NCBI GenBank assembly: GCA_017481565.1
Contig: JAFUOZ010000107.1
Location: forward strand, 1-39,263
Origin: Oscillospiraceae bacterium
GTDB lineage: Bacteria > Bacillota > Clostridia > Oscillospirales > Ruminococcaceae
Direction: 5' to 3'
DNA length: 39,263 bases
Position 1 is the first letter of the stretch. Each line of letters begins with the position of its first letter. The notes under the pieces were generated by a model. It was given only the letters and a program-made list of their open reading frames with translations, was not told the DNA's origin and ran no database searches. The translations under genes and the position numbers were made by a program. Shown piece by piece: positions 6,525 to 14,772 of this stretch.

Positions 6525-9326
6525 TTACTTTGTTATTTCATGTGCGCATCTTGCGCAGAGTGTGGGGTGATCTGAATCTGTACCCACTGTCTCGGAGTAC
6601 ATCCAGCAGCGCTCACACTTTTCACCTGAAGCCTTAAGAACGGTAAAGGAAAGTGCACCGTCAAATGCTTCGGTCTTGAATTCACCGTCGCCGTTGTTTG
6701 CTGTATCAACAGCTGATACGATAAATACGGGAGCAAGCTCGTCCTTAAATGCATTTACCTTGTTGTAAAGCTCCTCGTTGCTGATGTGGAGGACAACCTT
6801 TGCTTCAAGTGACGCACCGATGAACTTTTCGGCACGCTTTACTTCAAGCGCCTTTGTTACCTCTGCACGAAGGGCATAGATAGTCTCCCACTTATCCTTA
6901 TATTCATCGGAAACGTTAAGCTCCAGCTTTTCGGGCATATCGTTCATGAAGATGCTCTCTGTATCATCAGCTGATGTATGAGGCATATACTTCCAGATCT
7001 CCTCAGCTGTAAATGCAAGAACAGGTGCAACAAGACGTGCAACAGAGGAAAGTATTCTGTACATTGCAGTCTGTGCCGCTCTTCTTTCAGCAGACTTTTC
7101 AGCACAGCAGTAAAGTCTGTCCTTGATGATGTCAAGATAGAAGTTTGACATATCTGTTACACAGAAATTGTGGATACTCTGAACAGCGGCATGGAAATCA
7201 AATGCATCATAAGCTGCCTTTACCTTGTCGATAAGTGTATCAAGACGGATAAGTGCCCACTTGTCGATCTCTGTAAGGCTGTCGTATGAAACGCTGTCCT
7301 TATCGGGATCGAAGCCGTCTCCGTTGCCTAAGTTACCGAGAATAAATCTTGCGGTGTTTCTGATCTTCTTATAGGTATCGGAAAGCTGCTTCAAGATATC
7401 CTTTGAAAGTCTTACATCGGAATGATAATCGGAAGAAGCTGCCCAGAGACGAAGGATATCCGCACCGTTCACATCTGTGATCTCACTGGGGTCGATACCG
7501 TTTCCCAGGGACTTATGCATAGCCATGCCCTTGCCGTCAACTACCCAGCCGTGAGTACATACTGCCTTATAGGGAGCTATTCCCTTCCATGCAACAGATG
7601 TGAGAAGTGATGACTGGAACCAGCCTCTGTACTGATCCGCACCCTCAAGATAAAGATCTGCGGGAACATCATAGCCTCTGTTTTCAAGAACAGCTGTATG
7701 TGTAACACCGCTGTCGAACCATACGTCCATGATATCCATTTCCTTTGTGAAGCTGCCGCAGCCGCACTCACACTTTACGCTTTCGGGAATAAATTCATCA
7801 GGCTCCTTCACATACCATGCGTCTGAACCCTCAGCCGCAAAGAGAGCGGAAATTGCCTTGATAGTTTCATCATTTATAATGGGCTTGCCGCAGTCCTTAC
7901 AATAAAGGATCGGAATAGGAACGCCCCATGTTCTCTGACGGGAAATACACCAGTCGGAACGGTCTCTTACCATGTTCTTGATGCGCTCCTCGCCCCACTC
8001 AGGGATCCACTGAACGCTTTCAATAGCCTTGATAGCCTCGTCCTTGAAGCCCTTTACCGAACAGAACCACTGCTCTGTAGCACGGAAGATGATAGGATTC
8101 TTACATCTCCAGCAGTGAGGATACTGGTGAACGATCTTTTCTGTAGCAAGCATTGCACCGCTTTCAACAAGGTCCTTTGCAATAGCCTTGTTTGCATCGT
8201 CTGTAGTAAGACCCTCGTACTTGCCTGCGTCCTTTGTCATCTTGCCTGCACCGTCAACGGAAACAACTATGCCTACCTCGGGGTACTTCTTGCATACCTC
8301 AAAGTCCTCCACACCGAAGCCGGGAGCTGTATGAACGCAGCCTGTACCGCTTTCAAGTGTAACATGGTCGCCTACGATGATAAGTGACTCTCTGTCAAAG
8401 AAAGGATGCTGTGCGGTCATATACTCCATATCGGAGCCCTTGATAACGCCCTCTGTGGTATACTCCTCGATGCCTGCACTCTGCATAACAGAGGGAACAA
8501 GCTCGGCAGCCATAATATAGTTTTCACCGTTAGCCTTGACAACTGTATACTCATACTCGGGACCGAGACAGATAGCAAGGTTACCGGGGAGAGTCCATGT
8601 TGTAGTTGTCCAGATAACGAAATAGGTCTTATCAAGATCAAGACCCATAGCGGCAAGCTTGCCCTTATCGTCCTTGACCTTAAACTTTACGAAAATAGAA
8701 TAGCACTTATCATCGGAATATTCGATCTCAGCCTCTGCAAGTGCAGTCTGGCACTCGGGGCACCAGTAAACAGGCTTCATACCCTTATAGATATAGCCCT
8801 TCTTAGCCATTTCACCGAAAATTTCGATCTGCTTAGCCTCAAACTCAGGCTTGAGTGTAAGATAAGGATCGTCAAAATCGCCCCATACGCCGAGACGCTT
8901 GAACTGCTTTCTCTGGCTGTCCATATACTGCATAGCGAATTCACGGCAGTGCTTTCTCAGCTCAATGGGAGGAATAGCGCCGTTTTCAACACCGATCTTC
9001 TTCATTGCCTTAAGCTCGATAGGGAGACCGTGTGTATCCCAGCCGGGAATATAAGGCGAATTGAAGCCGTTCATATTCTTATATCTTACGATAATATCCT
9101 TAAGCACCTTGTTAAGTGCTGTACCCATGTGGATATCTCCGTTTGCATAGGGAGGTCCGTCATGAAGAACATAAAGGGGCTTGCCCTCGTTCTTTTCGAT
9201 CATACGGTAATAGGTTCTCTTGCTGTCCCAGTCCTCGATCATTCCGGGTTCCTTCTGTGGAAGGTTTCCTCTCATGGAAAAATCGGTCTTGGGCAGATTT
9301 AATGTAGAATTGTAATCCTGCGGCAT
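6525..9326 (-). CDS. ileS: Isoleucyl-tRNA synthetase
   Basis: 933 residues, normal for the bacterial type. It charges tRNA-Ile. The class I HIGH-type motif is PPYANGDIHMG (58-68). The editing (CP1) domain follows (TTTTWTLPGNLAICLGPEYE). The KMSKS loop near residue 603 reads AMHKSLGN, with Met-His in place of the usual Met-Ser. The C-terminal zinc finger is CERCWMYSETVG and CARCAHE. AAGGAG precedes the ATG. The upstream gap to divIVA is only 86 bases and contains no T-box leader, so regulation by uncharged tRNA at this site is not supported. Confidence 0.97.
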   Translation of the reverse strand: MPQDYNSTLNLPKTDFSMRGNLPQKEPGMIEDWDSKRTYYRMIEKNEGKPLYVLHDGPPYANGDIHMGTALNKVLKDIIVRYKNMNGFNSPYIPGWDTHGLPIELKAMKKIGVENGAIPPIELRKHCREFAMQYMDSQRKQFKRLGVWGDFDDPYLTLKPEFEAKQIEIFGEMAKKGYIYKGMKPVYWCPECQTALAEAEIEYSDDKCYSIFVKFKVKDDKGKLAAMGLDLDKTYFVIWTTTTWTLPGNLAICLGPEYEYTVVKANGENYIMAAELVPSVMQSAGIEEYTTEGVIKGSDMEYMTAQHPFFDRESLIIVGDHVTLESGTGCVHTAPGFGVEDFEVCKKYPEVGIVVSVDGAGKMTKDAGKYEGLTTDDANKAIAKDLVESGAMLATEKIVHQYPHCWRCKNPIIFRATEQWFCSVKGFKDEAIKAIESVQWIPEWGEERIKNMVRDRSDWCISRQRTWGVPIPILYCKDCGKPIINDETIKAISALFAAEGSDAWYVKEPDEFIPESVKCECGCGSFTKEMDIMDVWFDSGVTHTAVLENRGYDVPADLYLEGADQYRGWFQSSLLTSVAWKGIAPYKAVCTHGWVVDGKGMAMHKSLGNGIDPSEITDVNGADILRLWAASSDYHSDVRLSKDILKQLSDTYKKIRNTARFILGNLGNGDGFDPDKDSVSYDSLTEIDKWALIRLDTLIDKVKAAYDAFDFHAAVQSIHNFCVTDMSNFYLDIIKDRLYCCAEKSAERRAAQTAMYRILSSVARLVAPVLAFTAEEIWKYMPHTSADDTESIFMNDMPEKLELNVSDEYKDKWETIYALRAEVTKALEVKRAEKFIGASLEAKVVLHISNEELYNKVNAFKDELAPVFIVSAVDTANNGDGEFKTEAFDGALSFTVLKASGEKCERCWMYSETVGTDSDHPTLCARCAHEITK

Positions 9327-9412
9327 TTTCTCTGACTCTCCTTAATAATCCTTTTCGGATAATTATAAATTTATATCACAGCGTATTCGCCGTTATTTAC
9401 TTTATCAAATAA

Positions 9413-9952
9413 TTATAATACGGGTGCAGCTGCTTCTTCTGCGGCTTCTTCCTCGTATTCTTCTTCCTCATCGTCAAATTCGGGGATATTGTTGATAAGG
9501 CCGAGATGCTCTCTGTACATATTCAGCAGATTGGAACGGAAATCCGCAACCTCTGTACGAAGTGAATTCAGCGCTGCCTTTTCCTTCTGCACTCTCTCGG
9601 AAATATTGCCCATAAGCTCATCGCTCTTTACATTAGCCTCTGCGATGATCTGCTCTGCCTTCTGCTGAGCCTCGGCAACTATTGCGGCTGACTTGCTTTC
9701 AGCGTCTGCCATAAGCTCCTTGGACTGTCTGTGAGCGGAGATCATAGCATCCTTTAATGCTTCCTCGTCCTGCTTATACTTCTTTACTGTTTCAATGAGG
9801 AATGCCATTTTATTGTCTGTTTCTTCCTTATCGGCAAGCAGTGCCTTCATTGTATCGGAAACTTCCTTTAAAAAAGCGTCTACTTCTTCAGGTCTGTAGC
9901 CTGTTTTGGTCTGTTCAAATCTTTTGTTATCAATATCTCTCGGTGTTATCAT
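9413..9952 (-). CDS. divIVA: DivIVA-family cell division/polarity protein
   Basis: 179 residues. DivIVA binds negatively curved membrane at septa and poles and recruits division partners. The start MITPRDIDNKRFEQTKTGYR and PEEVDAFLKEV are the N-terminal lipid-binding signature; the rest is coiled coil (about 30-160) ending in an acidic Glu-rich and Ala-rich tail. The start at 9952 is set by GAGGAG; the open frame continues upstream to 10003 without a ribosome site. It is part of the sepF-ylmH-divIVA division block. Confidence 0.93.
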   Translation of the reverse strand: MITPRDIDNKRFEQTKTGYRPEEVDAFLKEVSDTMKALLADKEETDNKMAFLIETVKKYKQDEEALKDAMISAHRQSKELMADAESKSAAIVAEAQQKAEQIIAEANVKSDELMGNISERVQKEKAALNSLRTEVADFRSNLLNMYREHLGLINNIPEFDDEEEEYEEEAAEEAAAPVL

Positions 9953-10033
9953 TTTATTAAGCTCCTCTCGTTTTTTGCAGATGATTTTTATATCAGTCGT
10001 CATATCCTCTGCACAGACATGACCGCTGCTGTT

Positions 10034-10810
10034 CTATCTGTATTTTTTCAGCGTTATGAAAATTCTGTCACGTCTTGATCTTCCGCCAATTTCAGACAGG
10101 ATAAATTTCCCATGTCCCCTGACGGAAAAAACGTCACCGTATTCAAGTATTTTATCGGGAGCATATACTCTGCAGTGATTAAGCTCTATCCCCTCCGACC
10201 TTATAAAAGCGGAGGTCTTGTCTCTGCTGAGCTTTATTGCCGCCGATGCCACACAATCCAGTCTGAGTGAGCTTACCGACGCGGAAAGCTCTTCAAAATC
10301 GTCCTCACGGGTAATTCCCGTACCGTCAATGACAGCGGGTTTTACACCGACCCTGCCTACCTTTTCTATGAACATGGCAGAATCTGCAGCCGCACCTGTC
10401 AGAAAAACATCTGTACAGCCGTTACCGACGATTATATCCCCCACCATGCTGCGCTTTATCTGCAGGGACATGATAGTCCCGAGAAACTGGGAATGAGTAG
10501 GGTGATCCTGCTCACGAAATGAAAAACGCACAGCAGTTATGGGATAATCCTTATTTTCAGGCTCGCAGTATTCGGGGTATATACAAAGCATTGTCCTGAC
10601 TGCGCCCTCATATCCGCCGAAAAAGCGGTATTTATCAATATGCCGTCCGTCAAGCAGCATTTTTATAAGCATAGCCTGACGTTCGTCCAGAAACTGCGAA
10701 AAACGAGGTGTATAATCTCTGTCACAGCCGTTTATCATATCCTCGGCATGAGACAGAAGGATCCTTTCCTCGTCTGTAATTTCACAGCGTATCTCAGGAA
10801 AGCCTCTCAT
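10034..10810 (-). CDS. ylmH: YlmH-like S4-domain RNA-binding protein
   Basis: 258 residues. The N-terminal and central part (RFSQFLDERQAMLIKMLLDG, then FREQDHPTHSQFLGTIMSL) matches YlmH, and the C-terminal 75 residues are an S4 domain (KLSRDKTSAFIRSEGIELNH, then GDVFSVRGHGKFIL). In B. subtilis YlmH binds ribosomes and has been implicated in ribosome-associated quality control, although it sits among division genes. Its start overlaps the sepF stop by one base (TAATG), indicating coupling. Confidence 0.9.
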   Translation of the reverse strand: MRGFPEIRCEITDEERILLSHAEDMINGCDRDYTPRFSQFLDERQAMLIKMLLDGRHIDKYRFFGGYEGAVRTMLCIYPEYCEPENKDYPITAVRFSFREQDHPTHSQFLGTIMSLQIKRSMVGDIIVGNGCTDVFLTGAAADSAMFIEKVGRVGVKPAVIDGTGITREDDFEELSASVSSLRLDCVASAAIKLSRDKTSAFIRSEGIELNHCRVYAPDKILEYGDVFSVRGHGKFILSEIGGRSRRDRIFITLKKYR

Positions 10811-11247
10811 TAAAATACAATACCGTTATCTTCAAGCTGTGCGGCAAGATCCTCTCCCTCAAAGTTTACATTAAAGGGATAGATAATAAATGTATTGTTT
10901 GCAAGGGGCTTGATATTTCCGTCGTTTGCATATGCAACTCCGCCTACGAAGTCGATGATTCTTCTTGTTATTTCGGGACTTGTTGCTTCAAGATTAAGAA
11001 CAACAGTCTTTTTCTCGTTAAGATGATCTGCGATCATTCTTGTATCGGAAAATACCTCAGGCTTGATAAGAATGACCTGAAGCTGTGCTGTTGCATTGAT
11101 CTTGTACATTCTGTCATTGTTGTTCATTTCCTTACGGCTTACCTCAACCTCTCTCTCGGCGGGAGGATTACTTTCTGCATAATCACCCTCGTCATCGTCA
11201 TTGTAGCCACCGTTTAAAAAGTTTCTGAAACCATCAATAATGCCCAT
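10810..11247 (-). CDS. sepF: Cell division protein SepF
   Basis: 145 residues. SepF tethers FtsZ to the membrane. An N-terminal amphipathic helix (MGIIDGFRNFLNGG) is followed by an acidic linker and the SepF core with VVLNLEATSPEITRRIIDF and GGVAYANDGNIKPLANNTF. AGGAAGAGCAGGAA precedes the start. It lies between yggS and ylmH, the standard Firmicute order. Confidence 0.95.
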   Translation of the reverse strand: MGIIDGFRNFLNGGYNDDDEGDYAESNPPAEREVEVSRKEMNNNDRMYKINATAQLQVILIKPEVFSDTRMIADHLNEKKTVVLNLEATSPEITRRIIDFVGGVAYANDGNIKPLANNTFIIYPFNVNFEGEDLAAQLEDNGIVF

Positions 11248-11270
11248 TTCCTGCTCTTCCTCTCAAATTA

Positions 11271-11963
11271 TCATATATATTTTCTTGCTCCGAAAATGCC
11301 TGAACCCACACGGACCAGACCGGAGCCGTATTTTACCGCAAGACTGTAATCCGCCGACATACCCATTGAAAGTATATCCGCCTGTGAATAGCGGCGCTTC
11401 ACATCTTCAAATATCCTCTGCATAGCTTCAAAGCTGTGCTCGGAGCTGCCCGGGGGCGGAATAGTCATAAGCCCCTTAAGGCGTATATTTTTCATTTCGG
11501 AAAGCTGCTCCAGAAGCTCTGCAAGCTCATCGGGAGCAATGCCGCTTTTGGATATCTCACCGCCGATATTAACCTCGGCAAGTATATCCTGCACAATGCC
11601 TTTTTTTGCCGCCAGCCTGTCTATTTCCGCACCAAGCTTTACGCTGTCAACGGAATGGATAAGCGACACCTCTCCGACAATGTATTTTACCTTGTTTGTC
11701 TGCAGATGTCCTATAAATTGGACCTCTGCTGTGGGAAGATATCTATCCTTCTTTTCAAGATATTCCTGAACCCTGTTTTCGCCGAGAAGCGTCACTCCGC
11801 AGCCTATTGCGGCATTCACTGCCTCGGGCGCAACAGTCTTTGTGACCGCCATGAGACGCACCGAACCCTGTTCCCTTCCGCACGCCGCTTCCGCTTCACC
11901 TATATCATAAAGAATACGCTTTATATTTTCCGATATATATTCATATCCGTTCAAAGCGTTCAT
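11271..11963 (-). CDS. yggS: YggS/PROSC-family pyridoxal phosphate homeostasis protein
   Basis: 230 residues, a single-domain alanine racemase-like barrel that binds PLP and buffers its supply. Signatures: LMAVTKTV (PLP lysine), LLGENRVQEYLEK, QFIGHLQTNKVK, GLMTIPP, and SMGMSADYSLAVKYGSGLVR with VGSGIFG at the end. GGGAGAT precedes the ATG at 11963. The frame stays open to 12233 only because it runs antisense-like through the repetitive acidic tail of the upstream gene. Confidence 0.93.
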   Translation of the reverse strand: MNALNGYEYISENIKRILYDIGEAEAACGREQGSVRLMAVTKTVAPEAVNAAIGCGVTLLGENRVQEYLEKKDRYLPTAEVQFIGHLQTNKVKYIVGEVSLIHSVDSVKLGAEIDRLAAKKGIVQDILAEVNIGGEISKSGIAPDELAELLEQLSEMKNIRLKGLMTIPPPGSSEHSFEAMQRIFEDVKRRYSQADILSMGMSADYSLAVKYGSGLVRVGSGIFGARKYI

Positions 11964-11985
11964 AGATATCCATCTCCCAAAGCCG

Positions 11986-13422
11986 TTATTCAAGTACGCT
12001 GTCCTCAGATACTTCCGTTTCCTCTGTTTCCTCCGTATCTTCGGACTCCTCCGATTCCTCGGTATCGGTCTCCTCATTTTCTTCGGAGTCCTCTTCATTT
12101 TCGGAACTGTCTTCATCGGCTTCCTCTTCGGTCTCCGATACGGTAACAGAGGTTTCCTCCGCTGATTCCTCAGCTTCTGCGGCTTCCTCCTCTTCTGTTT
12201 CAAGACCTGCAAGATATGCCATTGTATCCACACCTTCGGTGATTATCTCATCATAGATGCTCACATATCCCGATTCACTTGTGATCCTCGAAAGCAGATA
12301 TTCATCACACTCGAAAATAACGTCTAATTTTCTGAACATAACACGCTGACCAAGCAGTACATAAACGCCCTTTTCATTATCCGTATTGAAACGTATAGCC
12401 TCTCTGGGAACTCTGATACCCTCATAGTCATGAAGTATCATATCAACACGCTCCACCCTGTTTCTTACAAGGTCAAAGGTCATCTGATCGCAGGCTATCT
12501 GTACTATGCTTTCGTCGGGATCATCCGTATCTGTAATAAGCTCTATCACCGCTGTAACTGTATCGGTGGTAGACGCAAATTTCAGCTTTACGGGATCTCC
12601 TGCGCTGTATGTATTTTCGGAATTATCTATAATTCCCACAAGCTGCCAGTCGTAACCGTCTATCAGCTTGCCTATGGTGCCCTTTTCCGCACCCTTGCCT
12701 CCGCTGTTTTCGGCTGTGATAATTTCCTTTATCCTGTCTGCCGAAAGACTGCTGATGCTTTCCTTATTAAGTTCGTCCTCATATCCGTCCGTATAGCTGA
12801 CGAAATATCCCGGATTGTCAACAGTGACCTCTCTTTTGGGATTTTCACGCCTTGCCTCCAGCTCATTCAGCTGACGATAAAGCTCGTCTATACGGTCGTC
12901 ATAGCTGTCCTCTTCGTTTATGGCGATCTGATAAATACTCATAAGAGATAAAAACTCATCTCTGTTCACATTGATATCAGAAACTGTCTTTTTTGAAAGC
13001 TTGGTAGCTATCGACTGATACTGCTCCTCGATAAGCGTTGAAAGGAACTCAGGCTTTACCGCTTCGGTAGTACCGGGGCTCTGCGCTGCTTCAAGAAGCG
13101 CTATCTCATTTTCAAGCCGCTCAATACGGCTGTTTACTATAATGGGATCCTCTGAGCCGTAAACGCAGGCAACCACCGAATCGTTGGCCACCTTGCTTCC
13201 GTCCACCACCGAATAGCTTATAACGCCTTCGCCGCTGTACTTTATCGGCTGTTCATCACGGACGAATATTCCGTAAAAGGACTCCTTTGTAGCAGATGAA
13301 TAAGATAATGCCGTTTCCGTTTCATACTCTACATTGAAATGCATATAAAGCTGGCTTATGACCGTAATTATAACAAAGGTACAAAGCAGAAACGTAAGTA
13401 TCTTAACGGTAATTGTATTCAT
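11986..13422 (-). CDS. HlyD-like membrane-anchored protein with extreme acidic tail
   Basis: 478 residues. One N-terminal membrane segment (about 7-27), a beta-barrel/lipoyl-like region (EGVISYSVVDGSKVANDSVV), a helical hairpin (about 105-200), and a second beta region with IRVPREAIRFNTDNEKGVYV match the adaptor domains of HlyD/membrane-fusion proteins. Such proteins regularly sit in the sepF cluster of Clostridia, yet no exporter partner is beside it. Residues about 400-478 are almost entirely Glu, Asp, Ser and Thr. Hfq ends 3 bases before its start. The cell-envelope role is inferred. Confidence 0.7.
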   Translation of the reverse strand: MNTITVKILTFLLCTFVIITVISQLYMHFNVEYETETALSYSSATKESFYGIFVRDEQPIKYSGEGVISYSVVDGSKVANDSVVACVYGSEDPIIVNSRIERLENEIALLEAAQSPGTTEAVKPEFLSTLIEEQYQSIATKLSKKTVSDINVNRDEFLSLMSIYQIAINEEDSYDDRIDELYRQLNELEARRENPKREVTVDNPGYFVSYTDGYEDELNKESISSLSADRIKEIITAENSGGKGAEKGTIGKLIDGYDWQLVGIIDNSENTYSAGDPVKLKFASTTDTVTAVIELITDTDDPDESIVQIACDQMTFDLVRNRVERVDMILHDYEGIRVPREAIRFNTDNEKGVYVLLGQRVMFRKLDVIFECDEYLLSRITSESGYVSIYDEIITEGVDTMAYLAGLETEEEEAAEAEESAEETSVTVSETEEEADEDSSENEEDSEENEETDTEESEESEDTEETEETEVSEDSVLE

Positions 13423-13425
13423 TTA

Positions 13426-13665
13426 TTATTTATCATCCTGTTCGGAATCAAGAATTGAAATTGCTCTTGCGGGAATGATCGTGGAAATGGCATGCTTATA
13501 GATAAGCTCCTGCTTTCCGTCACTGTCAACGATAACGGTATATCCGTCAAAGCCTCTTACCATACCCTTGAACTGAAAGCCGTTGGTAAGGAATACTGTT
13601 ATCGGGATCTTTTCCTTTCTTGCCTGATTTAAAAATACGTCCTGTAAATTGAGCGCCTTGTTCAT
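13426..13665 (-). CDS. hfq: RNA chaperone Hfq
   Basis: 79 residues. Hfq forms an Sm-like hexamer that pairs small RNAs with mRNAs. Visible are [20 protein letters not shown] (proximal-face Gln and Phe), [20 protein letters not shown] and the Sm2 [10 protein letters not shown]. The start is the ATG at 13665, with AAAGGAAG 8 bases upstream; the longer frame to 13701 would read through a hairpin. It follows miaA, the classic miaA-hfq order. Confidence 0.95.
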   Translation of the reverse strand: MNKALNLQDVFLNQARKEKIPITVFLTNGFQFKGMVRGFDGYTVIVDSDGKQELIYKHAISTIIPARAISILDSEQDDK

Positions 13666-13689
13666 AGTAATGCTTCCTTTCATTTTTAC

Positions 13690-13710
13690 ATTCCGTTTCA
13701 CAAACGGAAT
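13690..13710. promoter_or_regulatory. Hairpin in the hfq leader
   Basis: ATTCCGTTT (13690-13698), CAC loop, AAACGGAAT (13702-13710), a perfect 9-bp stem. On the hfq strand it is preceded by an A-rich tract and followed by GTAAAAATG and the ribosome site, so it lies in the mRNA leader. On the plus strand it resembles a terminator (ATTTTT follows), but no plus-strand gene exists to use it. Confidence 0.5.
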
Positions 13711-13784
13711 ATTTTTATCTCTTTAGGGATAACCCCTTATATATAACTATATAGATAAAGCCACAAAGCTCCATTCTGATACAA

Positions 13785-14756
13785 TTATTTTTTATTATAA
13801 CACATAATTTCCGATTTGGCTACAATATTTAAGCACTTCTCAATAATTTTATCAGATTGTTCATTTATAGCTTGATTTATCCAAAAAATTCGTGCATCTC
13901 GACGAAACCATGTAAGCTGTCTCTTGGCATAATTCCTGGAAACCTGCTTTATTCTGTCCAAACAGTCCGAAAGGTTCGCCTTTCCCTCAAAGTACGGAAT
14001 AAGCTCCTTGAAGCCAATAGCCTGCGCCGCCGTTCTCATACGTCCGCTTTCATAGACCGCTCTTGCTTCGTCTGCCATGCCCATATCAGCCATGATATCC
14101 ACACGCCTGTCTATCCTGTCGTAAAGGTCCTGTCTGTCCTCATAATTAAGACCTATCATGCACACTTCAAAGGGAGATTCGTTTTTCCTGCTGAGCTTTT
14201 GGTTTTCCTCAAAGGTCCTGCCCGTAAGCTCATACATCTCCAGCGCACGTATCACTCTTATAAGATTATTGGGGTGGATATTTTCCGCTGCCTTAGGATC
14301 AACTTTCCTTAGTTTTTCAAGCATATATTCATTGCCGTATTTTTCCGCTTCTTCTGTAAGTCTTCTGCGCACCTCGCCGTCCGTTTCGGACTTTTCAAAG
14401 GATATGTTATCCACCAGCGAATTGATGTAAAGTCCTGTTCCGCCTACGACAACAGGGAGCTTTCCTCTTGAAATTATATCTTCGGCAGTGCTTTTTGCAA
14501 GCTCTACATAATCTGCAACGGAAAAGGGCTGTTCAGGTTCAAGAAACTCCATCAGATGATGAGGTATACCCTCCCGTTCCTTTTCGTCGGGAACTGCGGT
14601 GGCAATTCCCATCCCCTTATATATCTGCATTGAATCGGCGGATATGACCTCTCCGTCAAGAGCCTTTGCAAGCTTTACTCCGACTCCAGTCTTACCTGAT
14701 GCGGTAGGTCCGCAGACCACAAGAAGCGGTATTTTTTCACCTCTGAACCATTCCAT
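13785..14756 (-). CDS. miaA: tRNA dimethylallyltransferase
   Basis: 323 residues. It adds the dimethylallyl group to A37 of tRNAs reading UNN codons; MiaB in this array then methylthiolates it. The P-loop GPTASGKT, then ISADSMQIYKGM, GGTGLYINSL, and the C-terminal RNYAKRQLTWFRRD are family signatures. The start at 14756 is 8 bases from GGGAGA; a TTG at 14762 is too close to it. It lies 16 bases after mutL. Confidence 0.95.
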   Translation of the reverse strand: MEWFRGEKIPLLVVCGPTASGKTGVGVKLAKALDGEVISADSMQIYKGMGIATAVPDEKEREGIPHHLMEFLEPEQPFSVADYVELAKSTAEDIISRGKLPVVVGGTGLYINSLVDNISFEKSETDGEVRRRLTEEAEKYGNEYMLEKLRKVDPKAAENIHPNNLIRVIRALEMYELTGRTFEENQKLSRKNESPFEVCMIGLNYEDRQDLYDRIDRRVDIMADMGMADEARAVYESGRMRTAAQAIGFKELIPYFEGKANLSDCLDRIKQVSRNYAKRQLTWFRRDARIFWINQAINEQSDKIIEKCLNIVAKSEIMCYNKK

Positions 14757-14772
14757 ACTCAATTTCTCCCGA

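Noticed and set aside
8406..9302. A 298-codon plus-strand open frame
   Set aside because: Antisense to ileS, whose motifs are unmistakable.
9327..9412. Possible T-box riboswitch before ileS
   Set aside because: The gap is only 86 bases, with no specifier stem, T-box sequence or terminator.
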